Below are positions 42,293 through 51,327 of a stretch of 64,000 bases of DNA, piece by piece. The notes below the pieces were generated by a model. The model was not told where the DNA came from. It ran no database searches and saw only the letters and a program-made list of their open reading frames with translations. Source of the DNA: Streptomyces sp. MH60. GTDB taxonomy: Bacteria; Actinomycetota; Actinomycetes; Streptomycetales; Streptomycetaceae. Where the stretch lies: assembly GCF_002939385.1 (NCBI RefSeq), contig NZ_MULI01000001.1, positions 124,001 through 188,000 on the forward strand. Reading direction: 5' to 3'. The position numbers were made by a program, and so were the translations under genes. Position 1 is the stretch's first letter, and each line of letters opens with the position of its first letter.

Positions 42293-43507
42293 GTGTCGTC
42301 CGAAGGCGTCACCCTCACCTTCTCCTGGTGGGGCAACGACGACCGCGCCGAACGCACCGAGAAGGCCGTGCGACTCTTCGAGCAGGAACACCCCGGCGTC
42401 ACCGTCCGCACCTCGAACGCCGACTTCGGCTCCTACATGCAGAAGCTGGCCACCCAGGCCGCCGGCGGCGGCATCCCGGACGTGGCACAGCTCGACTACC
42501 GCCAGATCTCCCAGTACTCGGGCGGCGGCGCGCTCCTGCCGCTCGACGACGCCGTCGGGGACGGCACGGTCCGCACCTCCGAGATGGACGAGGAGTTCCT
42601 GCGCACGGGCACCTACGAAGGCCGGCAGTACGCCGTGCCGATGGGCCGCGGCATCACCGGCTACGCCTACGACTCCGAGATCTACGCACAGGCCGGCATC
42701 CCCGCCCCCGAGCCCGGCTGGACCTGGGAGGAATGGGCCGACGCCAACCGGAAGATCACCGCCCTCGGGCTGAAGGCCCCGGACGGACGCGCCGTGGTGG
42801 GCGCCAACGACAACGGTGTCAACGAGGACATCTTCGAGGACTGGCTGCGCGGCCGCGGCGGGAGACTCTACGCGAGCCAGACGAAGCTCGGCTTCACCGA
42901 GGACGACCTCACCGAGTTCTGGACCTTCTGCGACAGGCTGCGTGAGGAAGGCGCGGTCGCCGAGGCCCCGGACACCGCACAGGCCAACACCACCGAGATG
43001 TCACCCATGGGCCGCGGCCTCGCCGCCGCCGACTTCACCTGGGACGCGCCGTTCCCCGGGTACCCCGCGCTGCTCGGCGACCAGGTCCACTTCGCCCCGG
43101 TCCCCACCACCGACGGGCGCCAGGGTGCGTACTTCAAGCCTTCCATGCTCCTCGGCGTCGGCGCGCACACCGACCACCCCGAGGAGGCGACCGCGCTCGT
43201 CGACTTCCTCCTCAACGACGAGCGGGCCGGCGACATCCTCGGCTTCACCCGCTCCACACCTCCCAACCGGAAGATCGCCGCCCGCGTCGCCAAGACCCTG
43301 GAGGGGGCCGAGCGGGAGATCTACCGGTACGCCCAGAAGATGGAGGAGTACGGCCTGGACGCCCCGCCCGCCGCGCCACCGCGGGGCGACGTCGCCCTCC
43401 AGACCGCCTTCAAACGCGCCTACCACCGCGTGATGTACGACCTGACCTCCCCGCGCGAGGCGGCACGGGAATTCATCGACGAGGCCAACCGGGAGCTGCG
43501 GTCATGA
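42293..43507 (+). CDS. sugar ABC transporter solute-binding protein lacking its signal peptide
   Basis: 404 aa. The mature domain is intact (TLTFSWWGNDDRAERTEKAVRLFEQEHPGV, QKLATQAAGGGIPDVAQLDYRQISQY, PMGRGITGYAYD, DFTWDAPFPGYPALLGDQVHF). The normal exported form would begin with about 30 residues ending in a lipobox Cys. Here only 28 bases separate it from the cupin gene, and no hydrophobic stretch is encoded in frame upstream. The GTG at 42293 has no Shine-Dalgarno. Either a deletion removed the leader or the sequence is wrong here. Overlaps the first permease start by ATGA. Confidence 0.8.
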   Translation: MSSEGVTLTFSWWGNDDRAERTEKAVRLFEQEHPGVTVRTSNADFGSYMQKLATQAAGGGIPDVAQLDYRQISQYSGGGALLPLDDAVGDGTVRTSEMDEEFLRTGTYEGRQYAVPMGRGITGYAYDSEIYAQAGIPAPEPGWTWEEWADANRKITALGLKAPDGRAVVGANDNGVNEDIFEDWLRGRGGRLYASQTKLGFTEDDLTEFWTFCDRLREEGAVAEAPDTAQANTTEMSPMGRGLAAADFTWDAPFPGYPALLGDQVHFAPVPTTDGRQGAYFKPSMLLGVGAHTDHPEEATALVDFLLNDERAGDILGFTRSTPPNRKIAARVAKTLEGAEREIYRYAQKMEEYGLDAPPAAPPRGDVALQTAFKRAYHRVMYDLTSPREAAREFIDEANRELRS

Positions 43508-44469
43508 GCACGGTGTCGACCAGGGCGCCCGCGCGCGCCGACCGCACTGCGCCACCACGGCCACCGGCCGGGCGCCGGCGCCGCCGCGAACAGCAGTGGC
43601 CCGCCTACGTGTTCCTCACCCCGTGGATGATCGGCGCGGCCGTGCTCACGCTGGTGCCCATGGCCGTGTCGCTGTACCTGTCCTTCACGGACTACAACCT
43701 CTTCGACCCGCCGCACTGGGTGGGCCTGCGCAACTACACCGAGATGCTCACCGAGGACCCCCGCTTCTGGCGGTCGGTCGGCACCACGCTGCTGTACGTC
43801 GTCGTCGCCGTACCGCTCAAACTGGCCCTCGCGCTCGGGGCGGCCCTGCTCCTGAAGAACCTCGGCCGCGGCCGCGCCTTCTACCGCTCGGCCTTCTACG
43901 CGCCCTCGCTGCTCGGGGCGAGCATGTCGATCGCGCTGGTGTGGCGGGCGCTGTTCAACGACGGCGGCACGGTCTCCGAGGTCCTCGGCTCCCTCGGCAT
44001 CGACACCGGTAGTTGGGTCGGTGACCCGGACCTCGCCGTCTACGTCGTCGTCCTGCTGACGGTGTGGCAGTTCGGCGCACCCATGGTCATCTTCCTCGCC
44101 GGGCTCCAGCAGATCTCGCCCGAACTGTACGAGGCGGCGGCACTGGACGGCGCGGGCCGATGGCGGCAGTTCGTGTCCGTCACCGTGCCGATGCTGTCCC
44201 CGGTCGTCTTCTTCAACCTGGTCCTGGAGATGATCCAGTCCTTCCAGGTGTTCACCCCGGCCTTCGCGGTCAGCGGCGGCGAGGGCGGCCCCGCCGACTC
44301 CACCCTGTTCTACACGCTCTACCTCTACGAACGCGGCTTCACCGCCTCCCACATGGGCTACGCGGCGGCCATGGCCTGGCTGCTGCTGATCGCCATCGGC
44401 GTCATCACCCTGATCCTGTTCAGGACCTCCAGGTCCTGGGTCTTCTACGCGGACGAGGAGGGACGATGA
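43504..44469 (+). CDS. carbohydrate ABC transporter permease (MalF type)
   Basis: 321 aa. Basic N-terminus, then six membrane helices from LTPWMIGAAVLTLVPM. The EAA loop is ISPELYEAAALDGAGRWRQFVSVTVP. Works with the permease at 44466 and the binding protein at 42293. ATGA overlaps at both ends. No ATPase gene in the operon, as in the first sugar locus. Confidence 0.9.
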   Translation: MSTVSTRAPARADRTAPPRPPAGRRRRREQQWPAYVFLTPWMIGAAVLTLVPMAVSLYLSFTDYNLFDPPHWVGLRNYTEMLTEDPRFWRSVGTTLLYVVVAVPLKLALALGAALLLKNLGRGRAFYRSAFYAPSLLGASMSIALVWRALFNDGGTVSEVLGSLGIDTGSWVGDPDLAVYVVVLLTVWQFGAPMVIFLAGLQQISPELYEAAALDGAGRWRQFVSVTVPMLSPVVFFNLVLEMIQSFQVFTPAFAVSGGEGGPADSTLFYTLYLYERGFTASHMGYAAAMAWLLLIAIGVITLILFRTSRSWVFYADEEGR

Positions 44470-45302
44470 ACCCCACCACCCGGCGATGGCTGCCGCACAC
44501 GATCGCCCTGGCGGGACTGCTCGTCCTGCTGTACCCCCTGGCCTGGCTGCTCGCCACCACCCTGAAACCGGCCGACGAGGTGGTGACCAGCCTGGACCTG
44601 TGGCCCAGCCACCTGGAGTGGTCGAACTACACGACCGCCCTGGACGGAGTCTCCGGGGTCCCGGTGAGCCGGCTGCTGTGGAACTCCCTGCTGATCGCGG
44701 GCGGCGCCGTCGTCGGCAACGTGCTGTCCTGCTCCCTGGCCGCGTACGCCTTCGCCCGGCTGCGCTTCCGGATGCGCAAGCCGATGTTCGCCTTCATGGT
44801 CGCCACCCTGATGCTGCCGCACCACGTCGTGCTGATCCCGCAGTACATCATCTTCAACCGGCTCGGCATGGTGGACACCTACTGGCCGCTGATCCTGCCG
44901 AAGTTCCTGGCCACCGAGGCGTTCTTCGTCTTCCTCATCGTCCAGTTCATGCGCGGACTGCCCCGCGAACTGGAGGAGTCGGCCCGCATCGACGGCTGCG
45001 GCGCCTTCCGCACGTACTGGTCACTCACCCTGCCGCTGAGCCGGCCGTCGCTGATCACCACGGCGATCTTCACGTTCATCTGGACCTGGAACGACTTCTT
45101 CACGCAGATGATCTACCTGTTCGCCCCGGAGAAGTTCACCATCACCCTGGCCCTGCGCAGCTTCGTCGACCAGTCCAGCACCTCCGCCTACGGCCCCATG
45201 TTCGCCATGTCGGTGCTCTCCGTACTGCCGATCGTGCTGTTCTTCTTCGTGTTCCAGCGCTACCTGGTGCAGGGCATGGCCACCTCCGGACTGAAGGGCT
45301 GA
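44466..45302 (+). CDS. carbohydrate ABC transporter permease (MalG type)
   Basis: 278 aa, six membrane helices. The EAA loop is PRELEESARIDGCGAFRTYWSLTLPL. The periplasmic turn TLKPADEVVTSLDLWPSHLEWSNYTTAL is typical of MalG-like proteins. ATGA overlap with the preceding gene. Second permease of the operon. Confidence 0.9.
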   Translation: MNPTTRRWLPHTIALAGLLVLLYPLAWLLATTLKPADEVVTSLDLWPSHLEWSNYTTALDGVSGVPVSRLLWNSLLIAGGAVVGNVLSCSLAAYAFARLRFRMRKPMFAFMVATLMLPHHVVLIPQYIIFNRLGMVDTYWPLILPKFLATEAFFVFLIVQFMRGLPRELEESARIDGCGAFRTYWSLTLPLSRPSLITTAIFTFIWTWNDFFTQMIYLFAPEKFTITLALRSFVDQSSTSAYGPMFAMSVLSVLPIVLFFFVFQRYLVQGMATSGLKG

Positions 45303-45306
45303 CCCC

Positions 45307-45945
45307 ATGACCCAGGTGCCCGCACTGCCGCCGCACGACCGCGGGGGACCCGGCGAGGTCTTCTCGTCCGGCTTCACCCTCTTCGCCGACATGCTGCTGG
45401 TGGGCCTGCTCACCGCCGTGGCCTGCCTGCCCGTCGTCACCGCACCGGCCGCGTTCGCCGCCGCCTCGGCCACCCTGCGCCGGGCGGCCGAGGACGGAGT
45501 GCCCGTCGACACCGGTACGTACGCCGGGCACCTGCGCGCCCGGCTGACCCGCGGCTCACTCGCCGGCGGACTGGCCGTACCGCTCCTCGTCGCCGTCCTG
45601 CTGGTGGACTCCGCGCTGACCCGCACCACCCTGCCCGGCGCGGACGTCATGGCCCCCGCGCTGACACTGCTCACCCTCGGCATCGCGGTACTGGCCCTGC
45701 GCACGACCGCGCTGCCGGCACCGCACGCACTGTCCCCGCGCGAGGGCCTCCTCCGCTCCCTCGCCGACCTCCGCGGCACCCTCCTGCTGGCCGGCGCGGT
45801 CGTCCTGGCCGCGCTGCTCGCCTGGTCGATCCCCGTCCTGATCCCCCTCCTTCCCGGCCCGCTGGCCTTCGCGGCCACCGTGGTGGACCTGCGCTGCACG
45901 GGGGAGGGGAGGGGCCCGGCCGCGGGCGGCGGTACTCGAAAGTGA
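45307..45945 (+). CDS. YesL/DUF624-like membrane protein
   Basis: 212 aa with about five helices: LFADMLLVGLLTAVACLPVV, GGLAVPLLVAVLLVDSAL and others. DUF624 members occur at the end of sugar ABC operons in actinobacteria and firmicutes; their role is unclear. The start lies 4 bases after the permease stop, so it is the last gene of the operon. Confidence 0.72.
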   Translation: MTQVPALPPHDRGGPGEVFSSGFTLFADMLLVGLLTAVACLPVVTAPAAFAAASATLRRAAEDGVPVDTGTYAGHLRARLTRGSLAGGLAVPLLVAVLLVDSALTRTTLPGADVMAPALTLLTLGIAVLALRTTALPAPHALSPREGLLRSLADLRGTLLLAGAVVLAALLAWSIPVLIPLLPGPLAFAATVVDLRCTGEGRGPAAGGGTRK

Positions 45946-46000
45946 GTACACGCGATGGTCGGCGCGGACGACGACGGGGCGGGGCCCGCCCGGTGAGGCT

Positions 46001-46036
46001 GGAGAGGTTCCCCAGATCAGATGCGGAGACCTCTCC
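46001..46036. promoter_or_regulatory. hairpin spanning the ribosome binding site of the MMPL gene
   Basis: GGAGAGGT (46001-46008) pairs with ACCTCTCC (46029-46036), ending one base before the ATG. The GGAGA of the ribosome binding site lies just inside the pairing region. It could modulate translation or be chance. Confidence 0.35.
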
Positions 46037-48292
46037 ATGGCAACTTTGCTGTACCGGTTGGGACGCGGTGCCTTCCGACGGCGCCGCTGGGTGACGCTGT
46101 CCTGGGCAGCCGTCCTCCTCGGCGTCGTGCTCGCCGCGATGAGCGCCGGCGAGGCGGCCGACGACTCGGACTCGATGCCCGGCATCGAGTCCCAGCAGGC
46201 GTTCGACCTCATCAACGAGCGGTTCCCGGACGCCGAGGCCGAAGGCGCGAGCGCCCGGATCGTCCTCGTCGCACCGGACGGACGGAAGGTCACGGCGGCC
46301 GAGTACCGGGCGGCGATCGGCACCCTGGTGGCCGAGGTGGCCGACGGGCCGCAGGTCGCCGCCGTGTCCGATCCCCTCGACGCGTCGACGGTCAGCGAGG
46401 ACGGGACCACGGCGTACGCCACCGTCACCTACGAGGTGACCGACGACAACGTGACGGACGCCGGCCGGAAGGACCTCGGCGAGGCGGTGGAGAAGGCCCG
46501 GGCCTCCGGTCTGACCGTCGAGGCCGGCGGGGGCGCCGTGGCCGGTGAGCCGCCGGCCGGGATCGGTGAGTTCCTGGGCATCGCCGTCGCGGCGGTGGTC
46601 CTGCTGATCACCTTCGGTTCGCTGGCCGCCGCCGGACTGCCGCTGATCACCGCCGTCGTGGGCGTGGCCCTCACCCTCGCCTCGATCATCGCGCTGGGCA
46701 GCGCCCTCGGCATGTCCACGGCCACCGCTGACCTGGCCATGATGATCGGGATCGCGGTCGGCGTCGACTACGCCCTGCTGGTCGTCTCCCGCTACCGCGA
46801 GGAGCGCGCCAAGGGGAACGAACCCCGGGAGGCGGCGGGGCTGGCCGTGGGCACGGCCGGTTCCGCGGTCGTCTTCGCCGGGCTCACCGTCGTCATCGCG
46901 CTGGCCGGCCTGTCGGTGATCGGAGTGCCGTCGCTCACGAAGATGGGCCTGGCCGCCGCCGGCGCCGTCGTCCTCGCGGTGCTGATCACCCTCACCCTGG
47001 TCCCGGCGCTGTGCGGCTTCTGGCCCGACGCCCTGCTGGCCCGCCGGGTCCGCAAGGGGCCGAGCGCGCGTCCCGCCCGCCGCTTCCGCAAGGGTCCGGG
47101 CGCCGGAGCCGTCCGGGAGGCCGGGGCGTGGAGCGCCCGCTGGGCCCGGTTCGTCCGGCGCCGCCCGGTGCCTGTGCTGCTCGGCTCGGTGATCCTCCTG
47201 GGCGCACTCGCCGTACCGGCGCTGGACCTGCGGCTCGGCATGCCGGGCGACGAGGCGAAGCCCACCTCCACCACCGAGCGCCGGGCGTACGACGCCCTCG
47301 CGGACGGCTTCGGGCCCGGGTTCAACGGCCCGCTGACCCTCGTGGTGGACGCCCGGCGGGCCGACGACCCGCGCTCCGCGGTCGCGGCCGTGTCCGAGCG
47401 GGTCGCCGGCACCGACGGCGTGGTGTCCGTGTCGCCGCCCCGGTTCAACGCGGCCGGGGACACCGCGGTGATCCAGGCCGTCCCGTCCACCGCGCCCACC
47501 AGCGAGCGGACCGAGGAACTCGTCCGCACCATCCGCGCCGAGCGCGCCGCGGCCGAGTCCGCCACCGGCGCGACCTTCGAGGTGACCGGTACCACCGCCC
47601 TGAACATCGACGTCGCCCGGAAGATGACGGACGCGCTGATCCCCTACCTCCTGGTCGTGGTGGGCCTGGCCTTCCTCCTGCTGCTCCTCGTCTTCCGCTC
47701 CGTGCTCGTACCGCTCAAGGCCGCCCTCGGCTTCCTGCTGTCGGTCGGGGCGTCCTTCGGGGTTCTGGTCACCATCTTCCAGAACGGCCACGGTTCCGGA
47801 CTCCTGGGCGTCGACGAGACCGGACCGATCATGAGCACGATGCCGCTGATGCTGGTGGGCATCGTCTTCGGTCTTGCCATGGACTACCAGGTGTTCCTCG
47901 TGTCCCGGATGCGGGAGGCCGTCATCCACGGAGAGCGTCCCGCCGAGGCCGTCGTCACCGGGTTCCGCCACAGCGGCCGGGTCGTGACCGCCGCCGCGGT
48001 CATCATGACGTCCGTCTTCGGGGGGTTCATGACCGGCGGCGAAACCCTGCTGAAGATGGTCGGCTTCGGCCTGGCGGTCGCCGTCCTGTTCGACGCCTTC
48101 GTCGTCCGCATGGCGTTCGTGCCCGCCGTCCTCGTCCTGCTCGGCAAGCGGGCCTGGTGGCTGCCGCGCCGACTGGACCGGCTGCTGCCGCGGGTCGACG
48201 TGGAGGGCGAGGCCCTCGGCCGCCGGGCCGCCGCCGCGCCCGGGCTCGCGGCCGTGCCCGGCACCGACCGCCAGGACACGGTACGCGCCTGA
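46037..48292 (+). CDS. MMPL-family RND transporter
   Basis: 751 aa. Two halves each with a large extracellular loop and a membrane bundle, with the conserved IGIAVGVDYALLVVSRYREE and FGLAMDYQVFLVSRMRE as the two proton-relay segments (Asp-Tyr). Helices near 12-35, 180-330 and 370-390 and the second set at 530-700 fit 12 in total. Function is export of lipids or drugs driven by proton motive force. It is separated by a strong hairpin from the two-component genes downstream, which may regulate it. Confidence 0.9.
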   Translation: MATLLYRLGRGAFRRRRWVTLSWAAVLLGVVLAAMSAGEAADDSDSMPGIESQQAFDLINERFPDAEAEGASARIVLVAPDGRKVTAAEYRAAIGTLVAEVADGPQVAAVSDPLDASTVSEDGTTAYATVTYEVTDDNVTDAGRKDLGEAVEKARASGLTVEAGGGAVAGEPPAGIGEFLGIAVAAVVLLITFGSLAAAGLPLITAVVGVALTLASIIALGSALGMSTATADLAMMIGIAVGVDYALLVVSRYREERAKGNEPREAAGLAVGTAGSAVVFAGLTVVIALAGLSVIGVPSLTKMGLAAAGAVVLAVLITLTLVPALCGFWPDALLARRVRKGPSARPARRFRKGPGAGAVREAGAWSARWARFVRRRPVPVLLGSVILLGALAVPALDLRLGMPGDEAKPTSTTERRAYDALADGFGPGFNGPLTLVVDARRADDPRSAVAAVSERVAGTDGVVSVSPPRFNAAGDTAVIQAVPSTAPTSERTEELVRTIRAERAAAESATGATFEVTGTTALNIDVARKMTDALIPYLLVVVGLAFLLLLLVFRSVLVPLKAALGFLLSVGASFGVLVTIFQNGHGSGLLGVDETGPIMSTMPLMLVGIVFGLAMDYQVFLVSRMREAVIHGERPAEAVVTGFRHSGRVVTAAAVIMTSVFGGFMTGGETLLKMVGFGLAVAVLFDAFVVRMAFVPAVLVLLGKRAWWLPRRLDRLLPRVDVEGEALGRRAAAAPGLAAVPGTDRQDTVRA

Positions 48293-48303
48293 CCCGCGCC
48301 GCC

Positions 48304-48338
48304 GGAGGGCCGCTCGTGCGGGACACGGGCGGCCCTCC
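48304..48338. terminator. strong hairpin after the MMPL gene
   Basis: GGAGGGCCGC-N15-GCGGCCCTCC, a 10-bp perfect stem 11 bases after the stop codon. No U tract, as is common in actinomycetes. Confidence 0.6.
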
Positions 48339-48384
48339 CGACGCGCGCCCGGCGCATCGGCGATCCTGGTCCCAGGAGGACACC

Positions 48385-49566
48385 ATGCTCAGCAGTTGCC
48401 GGCGGTACGCCGACAGCCACCCGCACCTCGTCGAGACGGCCTTCCTGCTGCTGGTGCTCGCCGTCACCAGCCGGCAGTACGTACACGGAGACCTCGGCTG
48501 GTGGGCGGGCCAGCCCCTGGCTCTTGCGGCCGCCGCGGGCCTGGTCCCGCGCCGCGGCCACCCGCGCGCCGCCGTCCTCGTCACCGCCGTCTGCGCCGCC
48601 GTCTCCGTCGCCCTGGGCTACCTGGTCTTCCCGCTCCTGCTGCTGCCCGTCCTCATCGCGCTCTACGAGCTGGCCGTCCGCACCCCGCAGCGGACCGCGT
48701 ACGCCTGCTACGGCCTCACCCTCGCGCTGGTCGTCCCCGCCGCCCTGCTCTTCGAACGGAACGACCAGCCGCGGGTGGACGAGAGCGTCGGCCCCGTGTT
48801 CTGGATCCTGCTCCCGGTCCTGGCCGGCACCGCGGTGCGCAGCCGACGCGCCTACCTGGACGCCGTCCACACCCGGGCCGAGCACGCCGAACGCACCCGC
48901 GAGGAGGAGGCCCGCCACCGCGTCGCCGAGGAACGCATCCGCATCGCCCGGGAACTGCACGACGTCGTCGCCCACCACATGGCGCTGGCCAACGCCCAGG
49001 CCGCCACCGCCGCCCACCTCGCCCGCACCCACCCGGAGCAGGCCCAGGAGATCCTCACGCACCTCACCGGCACCACCGGGTCGGCACTGCGCGAACTGAA
49101 GGCCACCGTCGGCCTCCTGCGCAGGCCCGAAGACGCCGACGGCGCCGACGACCTGCAACCCCCGCCCGGTCTCGCCCGGCTCCCCGAACTGGTCTCGGCG
49201 TTCGGCTCCGCCGGGCTCCACGTCACCGTCACCGTCCGGGGCACGCGGCGTTCCCTGCCGCCGGGAGTGGACCTGACCGCCTTCCGGATCGTGCAGGAGG
49301 CCCTTACCAACGTCACCAAGCACACCGACGCCGGAACGGCGGACGTGCACCTCGCCTACGCCCACGACCGCCTCACCCTCACGGTCACCGACGACGGCGG
49401 CGCCACCCCGCGGCCGCCCGGCCCCGGCGGCGGCTACGGCCTGATCGGCATGCGGGAACGCGCCCGGACCTCCGGCGGCCGCCTCAGCGCGGGCACACTG
49501 CCGGAAGGCGGCTTCGCCGTCACCGCGGAACTCCCCGCCCCGCCACCACCAAGGGAACAGTCCTGA
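48385..49566 (+). CDS. sensor histidine kinase (HisKA_3, NarL-type partner)
   Basis: 393 aa. Four or five N-terminal membrane helices (TAFLLLVLAVTS, LALAAAAGLV, LVTAVCAAVSVALGYLVFPLLLLPVLIALYELAV) sense a signal in the membrane. His192 in RIARELHDVVAHH is the phosphoacceptor. The ATPase domain shows NVTKHTD (N box), DDGG and GGGYGLIGMRERA. CAGGAGG before the ATG fixes the start. Stop overlaps the response regulator start by one base. Confidence 0.9.
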   Translation: MLSSCRRYADSHPHLVETAFLLLVLAVTSRQYVHGDLGWWAGQPLALAAAAGLVPRRGHPRAAVLVTAVCAAVSVALGYLVFPLLLLPVLIALYELAVRTPQRTAYACYGLTLALVVPAALLFERNDQPRVDESVGPVFWILLPVLAGTAVRSRRAYLDAVHTRAEHAERTREEEARHRVAEERIRIARELHDVVAHHMALANAQAATAAHLARTHPEQAQEILTHLTGTTGSALRELKATVGLLRRPEDADGADDLQPPPGLARLPELVSAFGSAGLHVTVTVRGTRRSLPPGVDLTAFRIVQEALTNVTKHTDAGTADVHLAYAHDRLTLTVTDDGGATPRPPGPGGGYGLIGMRERARTSGGRLSAGTLPEGGFAVTAELPAPPPPREQS

Positions 49567-50237
49567 TGACCATCCGCGTGCTGCTCGCCGACGACCAGGC
49601 CCTGCTGCGGGCGACCTTCCGCATCCTGATCGACTCCAGCGAGGACATGGCCGTGGTCGCCGAAGCCGCCGACGGCCGGGACGCCGTGGCGCTGACCCGC
49701 GCCCACCGGCCCGACCTCGTCCTCATGGACATCCGTATGCCCGGCACCGACGGACTCGCCGCAACCGCCGCCATCTGCGCCGACCCGGACCTGCGGAACA
49801 CCCGGGTCCTCGTCCTCACCACCTTCGAGACCGACGAACACGTCGCCCGGGCCCTGCGCATCGGCGCGAGCGGGTTCCTCGGCAAGGACGTCACGGCGGA
49901 GGAACTCCTCGACGGCATCCGCACGGTGGCGGCCGGTGACGCCCTCCTGTCCGCCGCCGCCACCCGCAGCCTCATCACCCGGTTCCTCGATTCCCCCGAC
50001 CCCGCTGCCTCTCCCGTGCCGCCCGAGGACCTGGCCGCCCTCACCGCCCGCGAGCGCGAGGTCACCGCCCTGGTCGCGGACGGCAAGTCCGACCAGGAGA
50101 TCGCGGCTGGACTGTTCCTCAGCCCGCTGACCGTACGCACCCACGTCCAGCGTGCCAAGACCAAGCTCGGCGCCCGGGACCGGGCCCAACTGGTCGCCCT
50201 CGCCTACCGCTCCGGCCTGGTACGGCCGCCCCGCTGA
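49566..50237 (+). CDS. LuxR/NarL-type response regulator
   Basis: 223 aa. Receiver with Asp9-Asp10, phosphoacceptor Asp55 (LVLMDIRMPG) and Lys107. The C-terminal HTH is LTAREREVTALVADGKSDQEIAAGLFLSPLTVRTHVQRAKTKLGARDRAQLVALA. Partner of the kinase at 48385; possible target is the MMPL gene upstream. Confidence 0.92.
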   Translation: MTIRVLLADDQALLRATFRILIDSSEDMAVVAEAADGRDAVALTRAHRPDLVLMDIRMPGTDGLAATAAICADPDLRNTRVLVLTTFETDEHVARALRIGASGFLGKDVTAEELLDGIRTVAAGDALLSAAATRSLITRFLDSPDPAASPVPPEDLAALTAREREVTALVADGKSDQEIAAGLFLSPLTVRTHVQRAKTKLGARDRAQLVALAYRSGLVRPPR

Positions 50238-50277
50238 CGGCCCGGCACGGCCGGTGATGTGAGAGGATCCCGGGTCC

Positions 50278-51294
50278 ATGGGTGAAGCTGCGGAAGCGAC
50301 AGGGACCGATGTGGTCCTCGCCGGGTACGGCCCGGTCGGGCGGGCCTTCGTCGACCGGCTGGCCCGGGACGGCGACGCGCTCGCACGCCGTCACGGCGTA
50401 CGGCCGCGGGTGGCCGCCGTACGCGCGAGCGCGGCCCAGTGCGGAGCGGGCGCGGACGGGTCGCTGCCGCCGCGCGCGGAGTGGGGTCCCGTGCGGCCGC
50501 TGGAGGAGACCCTCGACCGCACCGGCGCGCGGGTGTTCGTCCAGGCCGTGCCGTCCTCACCCGGAGGGCGGGAGCGGGCCGCGCGGGAGGCGGTGACCGC
50601 ACTGCGCCGGGGCGTCCACGTGGTGACGGCCACCAAGAGCCACCTGCTCACGCACTGGCGGCAGCTCGACGCGGCCGCCCGGGCGGGCGGCAGCATGATC
50701 CGGATCTCCGGGGCCACCGGGGCGGCCCTCCCGGCGGGCGACCTGTCGCGGACCTCCCTGCGCGGCCTGGACTGCCGGACGATCCGCGCCTGCCCCAACG
50801 GCACCGTCACCTTCGTCCTCGACCGCCTCGCCGAAGGCGACACACTGGAGGACGCGATCGGCGCCGCGCGGCTGAGGGGCATCGCGGAGGCGGACCCGTC
50901 GGCGGACCTGTCGGGCGCGGACGCCGCCACCAAGGTGCGGCTGCTGGCCGCGCTGGCCTGGGGCTGGGACCCGGCCGACGTGCGCGTGCGGGCGCAGCCC
51001 GTGGACGGGAGCACCGCCGGCCGGGCCCTGGACGCGGCCTCCCGGTCCCGTCGGCTGCGGGCGGTCGCCGGTGCGTCGGTGGCCGAGCCCGGCATCGTGC
51101 GCGTACGGCTCGAGGAGACGGAGCCGGGGGACCCGCTGCACGGACTGACCGGGCCCGAGAAGGCCGTCGTCTTCGGCTGTCCGGACGCGGGCGACGTGAC
51201 CGTCAGCGGCGGACGGTCGAGCCCGGTGGGCGCGGCGCTGGCCCTGGTGAAGGACACCGTCGAGGTCACGGCACCGCGCACGGGCTTTCACTGA
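50278..51294 (+). CDS. homoserine dehydrogenase-like protein without ACT domain
   Basis: 338 aa. N-terminal Rossmann motif GYGPVGRAF at 16-24, Lys120 in VVTATKSHL where the catalytic region of homoserine dehydrogenase has ANK, and the C-terminal signature EADPSADLSGADAATKVRLLAAL (204-226). The substrate-binding helix is present, but the ACT domain of the main threonine-pathway enzyme is missing, so it is probably a paralog acting in a secondary pathway. A stand-alone gene between the response regulator and the quinone oxidoreductase. Confidence 0.8.
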   Translation: MGEAAEATGTDVVLAGYGPVGRAFVDRLARDGDALARRHGVRPRVAAVRASAAQCGAGADGSLPPRAEWGPVRPLEETLDRTGARVFVQAVPSSPGGRERAAREAVTALRRGVHVVTATKSHLLTHWRQLDAAARAGGSMIRISGATGAALPAGDLSRTSLRGLDCRTIRACPNGTVTFVLDRLAEGDTLEDAIGAARLRGIAEADPSADLSGADAATKVRLLAALAWGWDPADVRVRAQPVDGSTAGRALDAASRSRRLRAVAGASVAEPGIVRVRLEETEPGDPLHGLTGPEKAVVFGCPDAGDVTVSGGRSSPVGAALALVKDTVEVTAPRTGFH

Positions 51295-51327
51295 GGCGCG
51301 GGCACGGCGACCGCCCTCGCGGGACCC

